A DNA stretch of 64,000 nucleotides from Thalassobaculum fulvum (lineage in GTDB: Bacteria; Pseudomonadota; Alphaproteobacteria; Thalassobaculales; Thalassobaculaceae): the NCBI RefSeq assembly GCF_014652915.1, contig NZ_BMZS01000009.1, positions 248,001-312,000 on the forward strand, given 5' to 3'. Shown one piece after another: positions 16,406 through 24,971 of this stretch; within the stretch, counting starts at the first letter, position 1, and each line of letters begins with the position of its first letter. The notes beneath the pieces are model-generated. The model was not told where the DNA came from and ran no database searches. It was given only the letters and a program-made list of their open reading frames with translations. Made by a program: the position numbers and the translations under genes.

Positions 16406-17164
16406 ATGGCATCTATCGGAGGATCCGACCAAGGCGACGCGCTTATCGGTACCGGGTTCAGCGACCTGATCGTGGCCGGCGGCGGCGACGATACGGTCAC
16501 GGGCTTTTTCGGCGACGACACGTTGTACGGCAACGACGGCAACGACCGGCTGTCCGGCGGCTTCGGAAACGACCTGATCTACGGCAACAAGGGCGACGAC
16601 CTTCTGCTGGGCGCCAGCCACTTCGATGTCCTGTACGGGGGCCAGGACAACGACACTCTGTCGGCGGGCAGCGGCGACGACCATCTGTACGGCAACAACG
16701 GCAACGACGCGCTGTCCTCCGGGGCCGGCAACGATCTGATCTACGGCAACCAGGGTCTCGACACCCTGCTGGGCAACACCGGCAACGACACGATGTACGG
16801 CGGCCAGGGCGACGACGTCATCAGCGCCGGCGACGGCAAGGACCTGCTGTACGGGAACATCGGCGCCGACACCCTGATCGGCGACGCCGGCAGCGACACC
16901 ATGGACGGTGGCAGCGGCAACGACGTCTTCATTTTCCGCACCGGCAGCGGCGCCGATACGATCAACGGGTTCGAGACTGGCGGCGACATCCTGCAGATCC
17001 AGGCCGGCATCAACGGCACCTCGATCACCACCGCCCAGGCGGTCCTGTCGGCGACCAGCGACGTCGCGGGCAACGCCTATATCGACCTCGGAAGTTCCAA
17101 CGGCATCACCCTGGTCGGGGTCAGCACGGCCAGCCTCAGTACCTCGAACTTCGAGATCATCTGA
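16406..17164 (+). CDS. Small RTX-repeat calcium-binding secreted protein
   Basis: The 252-residue protein is built almost wholly of RTX nonapeptides (pattern GNDxLYGNxG / GGxGDDxLxG), about 17-18 units between residues ~10 and 175, forming a Ca2+-stabilised beta-roll. A C-terminal region (VFIFRTGSGADTINGFETGGD, then hydrophobic strands to the end) looks like the uncleaved type I secretion signal module. There is no Sec signal peptide. ATG at 16406 is preferred over the GTG at 16346 because GGGAGGAAGCC precedes it. No ABC/MFP secretion genes are in the window. It could be an S-layer-like or adhesin-type surface protein; no enzymatic domain is visible. Confidence 0.85.
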   Translation: MASIGGSDQGDALIGTGFSDLIVAGGGDDTVTGFFGDDTLYGNDGNDRLSGGFGNDLIYGNKGDDLLLGASHFDVLYGGQDNDTLSAGSGDDHLYGNNGNDALSSGAGNDLIYGNQGLDTLLGNTGNDTMYGGQGDDVISAGDGKDLLYGNIGADTLIGDAGSDTMDGGSGNDVFIFRTGSGADTINGFETGGDILQIQAGINGTSITTAQAVLSATSDVAGNAYIDLGSSNGITLVGVSTASLSTSNFEII

Positions 17165-17204
17165 TCGCGCCGGCCCGTGGCGTGCGGGTGCGCGGAGACC
17201 GGCC

Positions 17205-17933
17205 GTGAAGCGCGAGGCGTATGAGGAGGCGCTGACCGAGCGCCAGCACCGGCTGGTGCTGCTGCAGCGCGCCTATGCCCGGCAGAAGCGCTCGGCGGCG
17301 CTGGTCCTCGAGGGTTGGGACGCGTCCGGCAAGGGCGGCATCATCCGTCGTGTCGCCTGGGCGATGGACCCCCGGGCCCTGCGCGTCTGGTCGATCGGCC
17401 CGCCGAGCGCCGCGGAGCAGCGCGAGCTCTGGATGCAGCGGTTCTGGCGCCGGGTCCCGCGCCGCGGCGAGTTCGTGATCTTCGACCGCTCGTGGTACGG
17501 CCGGGTACTGGTCGAGCGGGTCGAGAAGCTGACCGACGAGGCGGCGTGGCGCCGGGGATACGAGGAGATCAACCGGTTCGAGCGCATGCTGGTCGACGAG
17601 GGCGTCCGGCTCGTGAAGCTGTTCCTCGACATCACCAAGGAGACCCAGTTCGAGCGTTTCCGGGACCGCTACCGGGAGCCTGCCAAGCGCTGGAAGCTGA
17701 CCGAGCAGGACCTGCGCAACCGGGCCCGCTGGGACGAGTACGTGACGGCCTACCGGGACATGCGGAAGCATTGCTCGCCGCCGGAGGCGCCCTGGGTGGC
17801 GATCGACGCCAACGACAAGCGGACGGCCCGCATCGCGGCGTTCGACGCGATCCTGGAAGGCTTCGGACGCGGGATCGACGTCGAGCCGCCGGAGGCGCCG
17901 CCCCTGGTCCAGGCGTTCTTCGACGGTCGCTGA
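17205..17933 (+). CDS. ppk2: Polyphosphate kinase 2 family protein
   Basis: A 242-residue single-domain PPK2. Walker A is GWDASGKGG (residues 37-45), Walker B is VIFDRSWYGR (91-100, Asp94), and the lid segment has KRWKLTEQDLRNRARWDEY. PPK2 enzymes transfer phosphate from polyphosphate to nucleoside mono- or diphosphates (or the reverse). The size and one-domain layout fit the class I/III type, but class cannot be fixed by eye. The start is GTG at 17205; no upstream in-frame start with a better site is seen. The gene converges with the PAS_5-like gene, 13 bases apart. Confidence 0.88.
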   Translation: MKREAYEEALTERQHRLVLLQRAYARQKRSAALVLEGWDASGKGGIIRRVAWAMDPRALRVWSIGPPSAAEQRELWMQRFWRRVPRRGEFVIFDRSWYGRVLVERVEKLTDEAAWRRGYEEINRFERMLVDEGVRLVKLFLDITKETQFERFRDRYREPAKRWKLTEQDLRNRARWDEYVTAYRDMRKHCSPPEAPWVAIDANDKRTARIAAFDAILEGFGRGIDVEPPEAPPLVQAFFDGR

Positions 17934-17946
17934 GCCGGCGCGCCTA

Positions 17947-18474
17947 GTGCTGGTAGCGGAACAGGGCGATCAGGAACCCGACGTCGTCGCCGGTCTCGCC
18001 GCGCAGCGGGCACAGAATCCGCTCGTAGACGATGAAGTCCTTGTCCAGCGGCGCCCGCCCGACCAGGAACTGGGCGCAACCGTGCTCCATGACGGTGGCG
18101 TAGGACCGCTGGGTCCGGGCATAGCGGACCGGCGAGAAGGTCTCGTCGACATACCGGCCGGTCAGGTCGCGGCGCTGCAGGTCGGCGATGGCGCTGCCGT
18201 ACAGCCGGTAGCGGAAGCGCAGCCGCCCCGGATCCGACCGCTCCACCTGCAGGATCATGATCCGGCCGAGGTACGGCTTGAGGTCGAGCGGATCGAAGTC
18301 GGACCGCCGCGGCAGACCGTCGGGACGGTGCTTCCGGCGCCAGAATTCATAGAATGTCTGGAGTTCCTCCGGCAGGCCGGCCACGTCGGCCGGATCGAAG
18401 AGGAAGCGGGAACTGGACCCTTCGCTGTCTGAGGACCCGGCAGGAGAGCCCCCCGACGCATAGTCCGCCATCAT
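17947..18474 (-). CDS. PAS_5-like sensory protein
   Basis: A 176-residue cytoplasmic protein of the PAS_5-like family abundant in Rhodospirillales. Visible landmarks are LQTFYEFWRRKH, LKPYLGRIMILQVE, RFRYRLYGSAIADLQRRDLTGR and the closing LCPLRGETGDDVGFLIALF, a single PAS fold with the usual Arg-Tyr-Gly-Thr/Ser element. Function in the family is unknown; a signal-input role is assumed. The first ~25 residues are Ser/Gly-rich. Met at 18474 or the next codon could start it. A clear paralogue lies at 60720-61250. It is divergent from the hybrid kinase at 18694. Confidence 0.75.
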
Positions 18475-18539
18475 CCTGTCAGGCCCCTCTGCCGTGGCGC
18501 TGCGGGTGGTTCCCGTGCACTATGGCGCAGCCTCCTTCG

Positions 18540-18563
18540 GTTGACGAGGGTTTGATTGTCAAC
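18540..18563. promoter_or_regulatory. Inverted repeat GTTGAC-N12-GTCAAC in a divergent intergenic region
   Basis: GTTGAC (18540-18545) and GTCAAC (18558-18563) are perfect inverted arms in the 219-base gap between the PAS_5-like gene (minus) and the hybrid kinase (plus). It is a possible operator or, on either strand, a -35 region. A TACAAT at 18660-18665 is a possible -10 for the kinase. No regulator is identified. Confidence 0.3.
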
Positions 18564-18693
18564 GGGTTGCGGGTGGCCGGGCTCGTCCCGGCACGGTCCG
18601 GGGGCGGGCTGGTCCGAGGCCACCGGGGAACCGGGTTCCACGCTCGCAGGTGTCGGCGGTACAATCCGCTCCGTGCAGGGTGGAGGAGCCGCA

Positions 18694-21600
18694 ATGGCAG
18701 TGTCGACCGGGTGCGACGCCATCGCGCCAGCCGGCATCGAGGAACGGTCGCTGGTCGACTGCCTCGACGAGGCGGTGGTCGCTGTCGATTCCGCCGGCAG
18801 GATCGTGGTGTGGAATCCGGCCGCCGCGCGCCTGTTCGGCATACCCGGGCCGACGGCGATGGGGGCGTCCCGGACGCTCATCGAGCCGGCGGAAGAGCCG
18901 GAGGGCTGGTCGGCGGAGGTCCTGCAGGGGCGCCCGCGGCGATTTCGGGCGACCCGGGTCGACGGGCACCGGCGCCCGCTGCTGGTCGACGTGACCGCCA
19001 GTCCGCTGGTCGGCCCGGACGGCGGGATCGCGGGGCTGGTGCAGATCCTGCGGCCGGTCCCGCAACTCGGCCGGCGGATGCTGATCCAGCTCGCCGAGGA
19101 CATGGCGCGGATCGGGCACTGGCGGATCGAGCCGGACACCGGCCGGCAGATCTGGTCCGACGAGGTCTACCGGATCCATGGCCTCGCCCCTCGCAGTTCG
19201 GCGCCGACGCCGCAGAGCGCGCTCGAGCTCTACCACCCCGACGACCGGGAGCGGGTGACGGCGGCCATTTCGGAGGCGGTGCGCCGCGGCGTCGACCTGG
19301 CGTTCGAGGCCCGGGTGGTGCGGCCCGACGGCGAGCTCCGGCGCGTCGTCTGCCGCGGCACCACCGAGCGCGGCGCCGACGGTCGTGTCACGGCCGTCGT
19401 CGGGGTGCTGCAGGACGTCACCGACCAGGTCAGCCGCGAACAGGCCCTGGCCGAGCGCGAGCGATCGTCGCGGATCCTGCGCGAGGCGATCGATGCCGTG
19501 CAGGATTCGATCTCGGTGTACGACGAGCAGGACCGCTTCGTCGTGGCCAACCGGAAGTTCTTCGAGCTGTACCCGTACCTCGAGAACGAGGCCAATCTGC
19601 GCGGCAAGACCTTCGAGGACGTGCTGCGGATCAGCCTGCGGAACCGGGTCCACATGGACCACTGGTCGCTGGCCGATCCGGAAGGATACGTGCAGGAGAG
19701 GCTCCGCGACCGCCAGGAAGGCCGGCAGATGCCGGAGCGCCGGCTGTGGAACGGCCGCTGGTACATCATTCGGGAGAACCGGACCCCCAGCGGCTACACG
19801 ATCAGCACCCGGATCGACATCACCGACCGCAAGAGCGCCGAGATCGAGCTGGCCGCGACCTCGGCGTTCCTGCAGACCACGCTCGACACCATGCCGAACG
19901 CGCTGATCGCCTTCGACAGCGAGAACCGGCTGGTGGCGTGGAACCGCGCGTATGCCGAGATGGTGCGGCTGGACCCGGAGCTGCTGGCACGCGGGCGCCC
20001 GTTGCGGGGGGTCGCCAAGGACGTGCTGCGGAGCATGCCTTCGACGGAGTCGGGCATCCGTCCGATGTTCCGGCACATCGCGAGGCACGAGGCCGCGGAT
20101 TTCGAGTGGCTGCGGGAGGACGGGTCGGTGTTCGCCGTTCTCGGCCGGACCATGTCCGACGGCGGCTACATGACCCTGTTCCGGGATGTAACGGCGGAGC
20201 GGCAGGCCCAGGCGCGGGCCGCCGAGTTCGAGCAGCGCCTCAGCGACGCCCTGGAGGCGATGTCGGAAGGCTTCGCCCTGTTCGATGCCGACGACGTCCT
20301 GGTGCTGTGCAACGAGACCTACCGGTCGATCTACGGCGAAAGCTCGACGTTCATCCGGGTCGGACGGCGGTTCGAGGACATGGTTCGCGACAGCGTCGCC
20401 GCCGGACAGTTCCCGGCGGCGATCGGGCGCGAGGAGGAGTGGATCGCCGAGCGGCTGCGCGCCCATCGCAATCCGCCCGAGCAGCCGGCCCTGCAGACCC
20501 TGTCGGACGGCCGGGTGCTGATGGTCGCCGAGTATCGGACCAAGGAAGGCGGATGCGTCGGGATCCGGGCCGACATCACCGAGCGGGTTCGCACCGAGCA
20601 CGACCTGCGTGCCGCCCGGGACGCCCTCGAGGAGCAGGCGCGGTCGCTCCGGGACCTCGCCGGGCAGATCGATGCCGCCCGCCGCCGGGCCGAGGAGGCC
20701 GGGGCCGCCAAGTCGCGGTTCCTGGCCATGATGAGCCACGAGTTGCGAACCCCGATGACCGGGCTGCTCGGCATGATCGAGCTGATCTCCCGGACGCCGC
20801 TGGACGCCGAGCAACGGGCGTTCGTGAGCACAATGCGGGAATCGGCGGAGACCCTGCTGGCGCTGCTCAACGACATCCTCGACTACTCGAAGCTGGAGGC
20901 CGGCAAGGTGCAGATCGAAGAGATCGCCTTCGATCCGGCGCAGGTCATGAGGGACGTCGTCGGGCTGTTTCAGGCCCAGGCCTCCGCCAAGGGGCTGGTC
21001 CTGGCGGGCGAGGTACGGCCGACCGTGCCGTCCTGGGTTCGGGGCGACCCGCTGCGGGTCAAGCAGATCCTGTCGAACCTGGTGTCTAACGCCATCAAGT
21101 TCACCGCCGCCGGCAATATCGTGATGGAGCTTTCGGCTGCCGAGGGACCGAACGGCACGATCCGGCTGCAGGGCCGGGTGTCGGACACCGGACAAGGCAT
21201 CGATCCCGACATCCAGCAGAACCTGTTCCAGGCGTTCGAGCAGGGCGACACCAGCACCACCCGCCGGTTCGGCGGCACCGGTCTCGGCCTCGCCATCTCG
21301 CGCCGGCTGGTCGAAGGCATGGGCGGCGAGATCACCGTCGAGAGCGAGCCGGGCAAGGGCGCCACCTTCCGGTTCTCGGTGCTGGTGAGCATCGCCGCGG
21401 TGCCGCCGGCAGGGGGACCCGAGGCCGACGATGCCGACGACGGGCCGCTGCCGCCGCTGCGGGTCCTGCTGGCCGAGGACAACGACGTGAACCGCATGCT
21501 GGTGTCCAAGGTCCTGGCGCAGTCGGGCCATCGCGTGGACGAGGTGAGCGACGGACGCGAGGCGTTGCGGGCCGCGGTCCGCGTCGACTACGACGTGATC

Positions 21601-22278
21601 CTGATGGACATGCAGATGCCGGTCATGGACGGCATGGAGGCGACCCGGGCGATCCGGACCCTGCCGGACGAGGCGGCCGACGTCCCGATCGTGGCGCTGA
21701 CCGCCGACGCCATGCCGGAGCACCGGCAGATGTACCTCGATGCCGGCGTCGACGCGTTGCTGACCAAGCCGGTCGACTGGCGGATGCTGAACCGGACGCT
21801 CGCGCGGGTGGTGCGGGGCGAGCGGACCGCGGTCGCCGAGGTGTCCCGGCCGTCGCCGGTTCCGGCGCCGCCCGAAGCGACGCTCGAAGTTCTGCCGGTG
21901 TTCGATCGCGCCAGGGTCGAGGACGGGCTCGGCGTGCTGCCGCCGCAGCGCGTGGCGAGCATGCTCGCCATGCTGCCGTCGGAGATCGAGCGGCGGCTCG
22001 GCGAGTACCGCTCGGCGCTGGAGGCGGAGGATCTGCCGACCGCCCGCCGTGCCGCCCATACCCTGAAGGGGCTGGCGGCCAATTTCGGCGCGGCCCGGCT
22101 GGAGGCGGTGTCGCGCGCCGCCGAAGCGGCGTGCGGCTCGCTGGGGTCGGCCCGTGCCGCGGTCCCGCTGATCGAAGAGGCCGTGCGGGCGACGGCCGTT
22201 GTGGCCGGGGAACTGAGTGTGGCATTCGGGGACAGGGCGGCCCCGGGCGACCCCAGTGGAGGGCAGGGAACGATATGA
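18694..22278 (+). CDS. Multi-PAS hybrid sensor histidine kinase (PAS x5-HisKA-HATPase-REC-Hpt)
   Basis: This 1194-residue cytoplasmic hybrid kinase has no obvious membrane segment. PAS-like domains begin near residues 20, 130, 265, 390 and 510. A coiled segment (near 625-675) leads to HisKA with the phosphoacceptor His682 (MSHELRTPM), HATPase_c (N box NLVSNAIKF near 795; FGGTGLGLAIS), a REC domain with Asp972 (LMDMQMPVMDG), and a C-terminal Hpt domain with His1122 (AAHTLKGLAANF). The layout supports an internal phosphorelay. ATG at 18694 is preferred over earlier in-frame codons because GGAGGAGCC precedes it. It overlaps the downstream response regulator (ATGA), its likely partner. The signal is unknown. 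Confidence 0.9.
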   Translation: MAVSTGCDAIAPAGIEERSLVDCLDEAVVAVDSAGRIVVWNPAAARLFGIPGPTAMGASRTLIEPAEEPEGWSAEVLQGRPRRFRATRVDGHRRPLLVDVTASPLVGPDGGIAGLVQILRPVPQLGRRMLIQLAEDMARIGHWRIEPDTGRQIWSDEVYRIHGLAPRSSAPTPQSALELYHPDDRERVTAAISEAVRRGVDLAFEARVVRPDGELRRVVCRGTTERGADGRVTAVVGVLQDVTDQVSREQALAERERSSRILREAIDAVQDSISVYDEQDRFVVANRKFFELYPYLENEANLRGKTFEDVLRISLRNRVHMDHWSLADPEGYVQERLRDRQEGRQMPERRLWNGRWYIIRENRTPSGYTISTRIDITDRKSAEIELAATSAFLQTTLDTMPNALIAFDSENRLVAWNRAYAEMVRLDPELLARGRPLRGVAKDVLRSMPSTESGIRPMFRHIARHEAADFEWLREDGSVFAVLGRTMSDGGYMTLFRDVTAERQAQARAAEFEQRLSDALEAMSEGFALFDADDVLVLCNETYRSIYGESSTFIRVGRRFEDMVRDSVAAGQFPAAIGREEEWIAERLRAHRNPPEQPALQTLSDGRVLMVAEYRTKEGGCVGIRADITERVRTEHDLRAARDALEEQARSLRDLAGQIDAARRRAEEAGAAKSRFLAMMSHELRTPMTGLLGMIELISRTPLDAEQRAFVSTMRESAETLLALLNDILDYSKLEAGKVQIEEIAFDPAQVMRDVVGLFQAQASAKGLVLAGEVRPTVPSWVRGDPLRVKQILSNLVSNAIKFTAAGNIVMELSAAEGPNGTIRLQGRVSDTGQGIDPDIQQNLFQAFEQGDTSTTRRFGGTGLGLAISRRLVEGMGGEITVESEPGKGATFRFSVLVSIAAVPPAGGPEADDADDGPLPPLRVLLAEDNDVNRMLVSKVLAQSGHRVDEVSDGREALRAAVRVDYDVILMDMQMPVMDGMEATRAIRTLPDEAADVPIVALTADAMPEHRQMYLDAGVDALLTKPVDWRMLNRTLARVVRGERTAVAEVSRPSPVPAPPEATLEVLPVFDRARVEDGLGVLPPQRVASMLAMLPSEIERRLGEYRSALEAEDLPTARRAAHTLKGLAANFGAARLEAVSRAAEAACGSLGSARAAVPLIEEAVRATAVVAGELSVAFGDRAAPGDPSGGQGTI

Positions 22279-22769
22279 AGACCATCGACTTCAGTCAGCT
22301 AAGGGTGCTCTTGGTTGACGATGATCGTCCGACTCGTGAGATGGTCGTCGAGATCCTCGAAGCGGCCGGAATCGGCCGCGTCGACCGGGCAGCCAACGGG
22401 CAGGAGGCGTTCAACCGGCTGCGCGAGAGCCTGCCGGACCTCATCGTCTCCGATGTGATGATGGAGCCGATGGACGGCATCACCTTCACGCGTCGCATCC
22501 GCACGCACCGGGAGTCGCCGAGCCAGAACATCCCGGTCATCCTGCTGACCGCACACACCGACCTGACCACCGTGCTGGAGGCGCGGGACGCCGGCGTGAA
22601 CGCCTTCGTGGCGAAGCCGGTCTCGATCGACGAACTGAAGCGCAAGATCACGCTGGTCCTCAACGATCCGCGCGCGTTCATCCGCTCCGAGGACTATGTC
22701 GGGCCGGACCGCCGGGTGCGCGCCAAGCCGCTCGGCGGCCGCCCGGACCGACGCAAGAAGCCGGAGTGA
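22275..22769 (+). CDS. Single-domain response regulator with basic C-terminal tail
   Basis: The 164-residue product is a CheY-like receiver: acidic pocket VDDD (residues 15-17), phosphoacceptor Asp60 (SDVMMEPMDG), Thr in LLTAHTD and Lys in FVAKPVS. No output domain follows; instead there is a ~35-residue tail rich in Arg/Lys (GPDRRVRAKPLGG...RRKKPE), seen in similar alphaproteobacterial regulators. It starts in an ATGA overlap with the hybrid kinase and probably receives phosphate from that kinase's Hpt domain. The downstream target is unknown. Confidence 0.9.
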   Translation: MKTIDFSQLRVLLVDDDRPTREMVVEILEAAGIGRVDRAANGQEAFNRLRESLPDLIVSDVMMEPMDGITFTRRIRTHRESPSQNIPVILLTAHTDLTTVLEARDAGVNAFVAKPVSIDELKRKITLVLNDPRAFIRSEDYVGPDRRVRAKPLGGRPDRRKKPE

Positions 22770-22793
22770 CGGCGGCCGCCGGCCGACCGCCGT
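22769..22793. terminator. Possible bidirectional hairpin between convergent genes
   Basis: ACGGCGG (22769-22775) and CCGCCGT (22787-22793) are inverted arms in the 24-base gap between the response regulator and the converging aminopeptidase gene. There is no T run on either side, so this is a weak terminator candidate. Confidence 0.3.
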
Positions 22794-24830
22794 TCAGGCG
22801 TCGAGCAGGGCCGTCGCCGTCTCCAGCCATTCGCGTTCGGCCGCGTCGAGCGCCGGCGCCACCCGCCGCCGAACCGTCGCGTGGTAGGCGTCGATCCAGG
22901 CGCGCTCCTCGAAGCTCAGGAGGGCCGGCTCGATCAGCCGCCGGTCGATCGGCGCGAAGGTCAGGGTCTCGAACGCCAGCATCGGCCGGCCGGTGTCCTG
23001 CGCCGGTTCCGACTCGACCGTCAGCAGCAGGTTCTCGATGCGGATGCCGTAGCCGTCCGGCTTGTAGTAGCCGGGCTCGTTCGACAGGATCATGCCGGCC
23101 TCGATGACCGCCTTGCCGGCCGACGAGATGCGCTGCGGCCCTTCGTGCACGCCGAGGAAGCTGCCGACCCCGTGCCCGGTGCCGTGGTCGAAATCGAGCC
23201 CCTCCTTCCACAGGAACTGGCGGGCCAGCGCGTCGAGCTGGCTGCCGGTGGTGCCGGCCGGGAACCGCGCGGTGGCGATCGCGATGTGTCCCTTCAGCAC
23301 CAGGGTGAAGCGCTCGCGCATCTCCTGGGTCGGGGTGCCGATGGCCACCGTCCGGGTGATGTCGGTGGTGCCGTCCAGGTACTGGGCGCCGGAGTCGATC
23401 AGGTAGAGGCTGCCGCTTTCCAGCGGGCGGTCGGTTTCCGCCGTCACCCGGTAGTGGACGATGGCGCCGTTCGGGCCGGCGCCGGAGATCGTCGCGAAGC
23501 TCGGGCCCCGCCAGCGCTCGCCGACCGACCGGAAGCGTTCCAGGGCCTCGGCCGCCGCCAGCTCGGTCACCCGTCCGGCCGCCGTACTGTCGTCGATCCA
23601 CTTCAGGAAGCGGGCGACTGCGGCGGCGTCGCGCACATGGGCGGCGCGCGTACCGGCGATCTCGACCGGGTTCTTGCGGGCCCGCGGCCGGATGCACGGG
23701 TCCTCGCCGGTGACCACGGTGGCACCGGCCTCCGCCAGCCGCTGGTGCAGCCATTCGCTGGCGGTGTCCGGGTCCAGCGAGACCGTGGCGCCGGCCTCGC
23801 CGAGATCGTCGAGCGCCTGGCCGATCGCCTCGAACGGCCGCAGGCTGACCTGGTTGCCGAGGGCCGCGCGGGTCGCGGCGTCGCACTTGGCGGGGTCCAG
23901 GAACAATTCGACGCTGCCGTCGCGGGCCACCGTGGCGTAGCACAGCGGCAGCGGGGTGTAGGGCACGTCGCGGCCACGGATGTTGAGCAGCCAGGCGATC
24001 GACTCCGGCTGGTTCAGCACCGCGACGCCGGCGTCGCGTTCGGCGAGGATGCCGGCGACCAGCGCCCGCTTGGCGGCGGCCGTCACGCCGGAGATCTCCG
24101 CCGGCAGCGCCTCGACCCGGCCGAGCGGTGCCGGCGGGCGGTCGCTCCAGACCCGGTCGACCGGGTTGTCCTCGAGCGCCATCAGGGTGCCGCCGGCCTG
24201 CCGGACCGCGTCGTGCAGCCGCTTCGCGGCGTTGACCGAGTGCAGCCGGGGGTCGTAGCCGAGACGGCGGCCCGCCAGATGCTCGCCGATGTACGCGGCG
24301 GCCGGCGTGCGGATCAGGTGGCGGATCTCCCAGCGCCCGGTGTCGACCTGCCGGCCGGCCTGCAGGGTGTAGCGCCCGTCGACGAACAGGGCGGCGCGCT
24401 CCGGCAGCACCACCACGGTCCCGGCCGATCCGGTGAAGCCGGTCAGCCAGGCCAGCCGCTCGGCCGACGGCGGGATGTACTCGCCCTGGTGCTCGTCGGC
24501 GCGCGGCAGGATCAGGCCGTCGACCCCGGCCTCGTGCAGCGCCGCGCGCAGCCGCTCCAGCCGCGACGGGTCGGCCGCCGGCTCCGCCGGTCGCAGGGCG
24601 TCGCGCAGGGCGGTCAGGGCGTCGGCGGTCTCCGGGGCCGCGTCCGGCGCCACCAGGCCGAGCCAGGCGTCCGCCGGGTACGGGTCGGGCGAGGCGGCGA
24701 TCCGGGACAGCGTCGCGCGCAGGTCGGCCGGGCTGCCGGCGATGCCGGCACCGGCCATCAGTCGGGCGAGCTCGTCGTCAGCCTGCGGGGCAGCGGCCGG
24801 CTGGGCGGCGGTCGAATCAGGGGCGGTCAT
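22794..24830 (-). CDS. Aminopeptidase P family (M24) Xaa-Pro peptidase
   Basis: A 678-residue M24B peptidase with two creatinase N-like domains and a C-terminal pita-bread domain. Metal ligands are visible: Asp and Asp in DSGAQYLDGTTDITRT, His in DHGTGHGVGSFLGVHEGP, Glu in LSNEPGYY and Glu in RIENLLL. It removes N-terminal residues preceding proline in the cytoplasm. The ~65-residue Ala/Asp-rich N-terminal extension is longer than typical ~600-residue bacterial forms. The start (24830, ATG) is taken from MTAPDSTAAQP; the frame continues far upstream only as antisense of the MttB-like gene. It converges with the response regulator. Confidence 0.88.
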   Translation of the reverse strand: MTAPDSTAAQPAAAPQADDELARLMAGAGIAGSPADLRATLSRIAASPDPYPADAWLGLVAPDAAPETADALTALRDALRPAEPAADPSRLERLRAALHEAGVDGLILPRADEHQGEYIPPSAERLAWLTGFTGSAGTVVVLPERAALFVDGRYTLQAGRQVDTGRWEIRHLIRTPAAAYIGEHLAGRRLGYDPRLHSVNAAKRLHDAVRQAGGTLMALEDNPVDRVWSDRPPAPLGRVEALPAEISGVTAAAKRALVAGILAERDAGVAVLNQPESIAWLLNIRGRDVPYTPLPLCYATVARDGSVELFLDPAKCDAATRAALGNQVSLRPFEAIGQALDDLGEAGATVSLDPDTASEWLHQRLAEAGATVVTGEDPCIRPRARKNPVEIAGTRAAHVRDAAAVARFLKWIDDSTAAGRVTELAAAEALERFRSVGERWRGPSFATISGAGPNGAIVHYRVTAETDRPLESGSLYLIDSGAQYLDGTTDITRTVAIGTPTQEMRERFTLVLKGHIAIATARFPAGTTGSQLDALARQFLWKEGLDFDHGTGHGVGSFLGVHEGPQRISSAGKAVIEAGMILSNEPGYYKPDGYGIRIENLLLTVESEPAQDTGRPMLAFETLTFAPIDRRLIEPALLSFEERAWIDAYHATVRRRVAPALDAAEREWLETATALLDA

Positions 24831-24971
24831 CGAGGGTCTCCGTGTCCGATCGGGCAATTCGACCCGGCGGGGATGTCGAGTCAAGCCCACGGAGGGTCGG
24901 TTCCCGGCTCGACTCCCGACAAACCGCCTGCGCAGAGTCGTCGGGACCTGCCACGAATACGGGAGCGCAGC

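Noticed and set aside
18559-22059. 1166-codon minus-strand frame opposite the hybrid kinase
   Set aside because: Shadow of the kinase gene; no domain resemblance and composition is biased.
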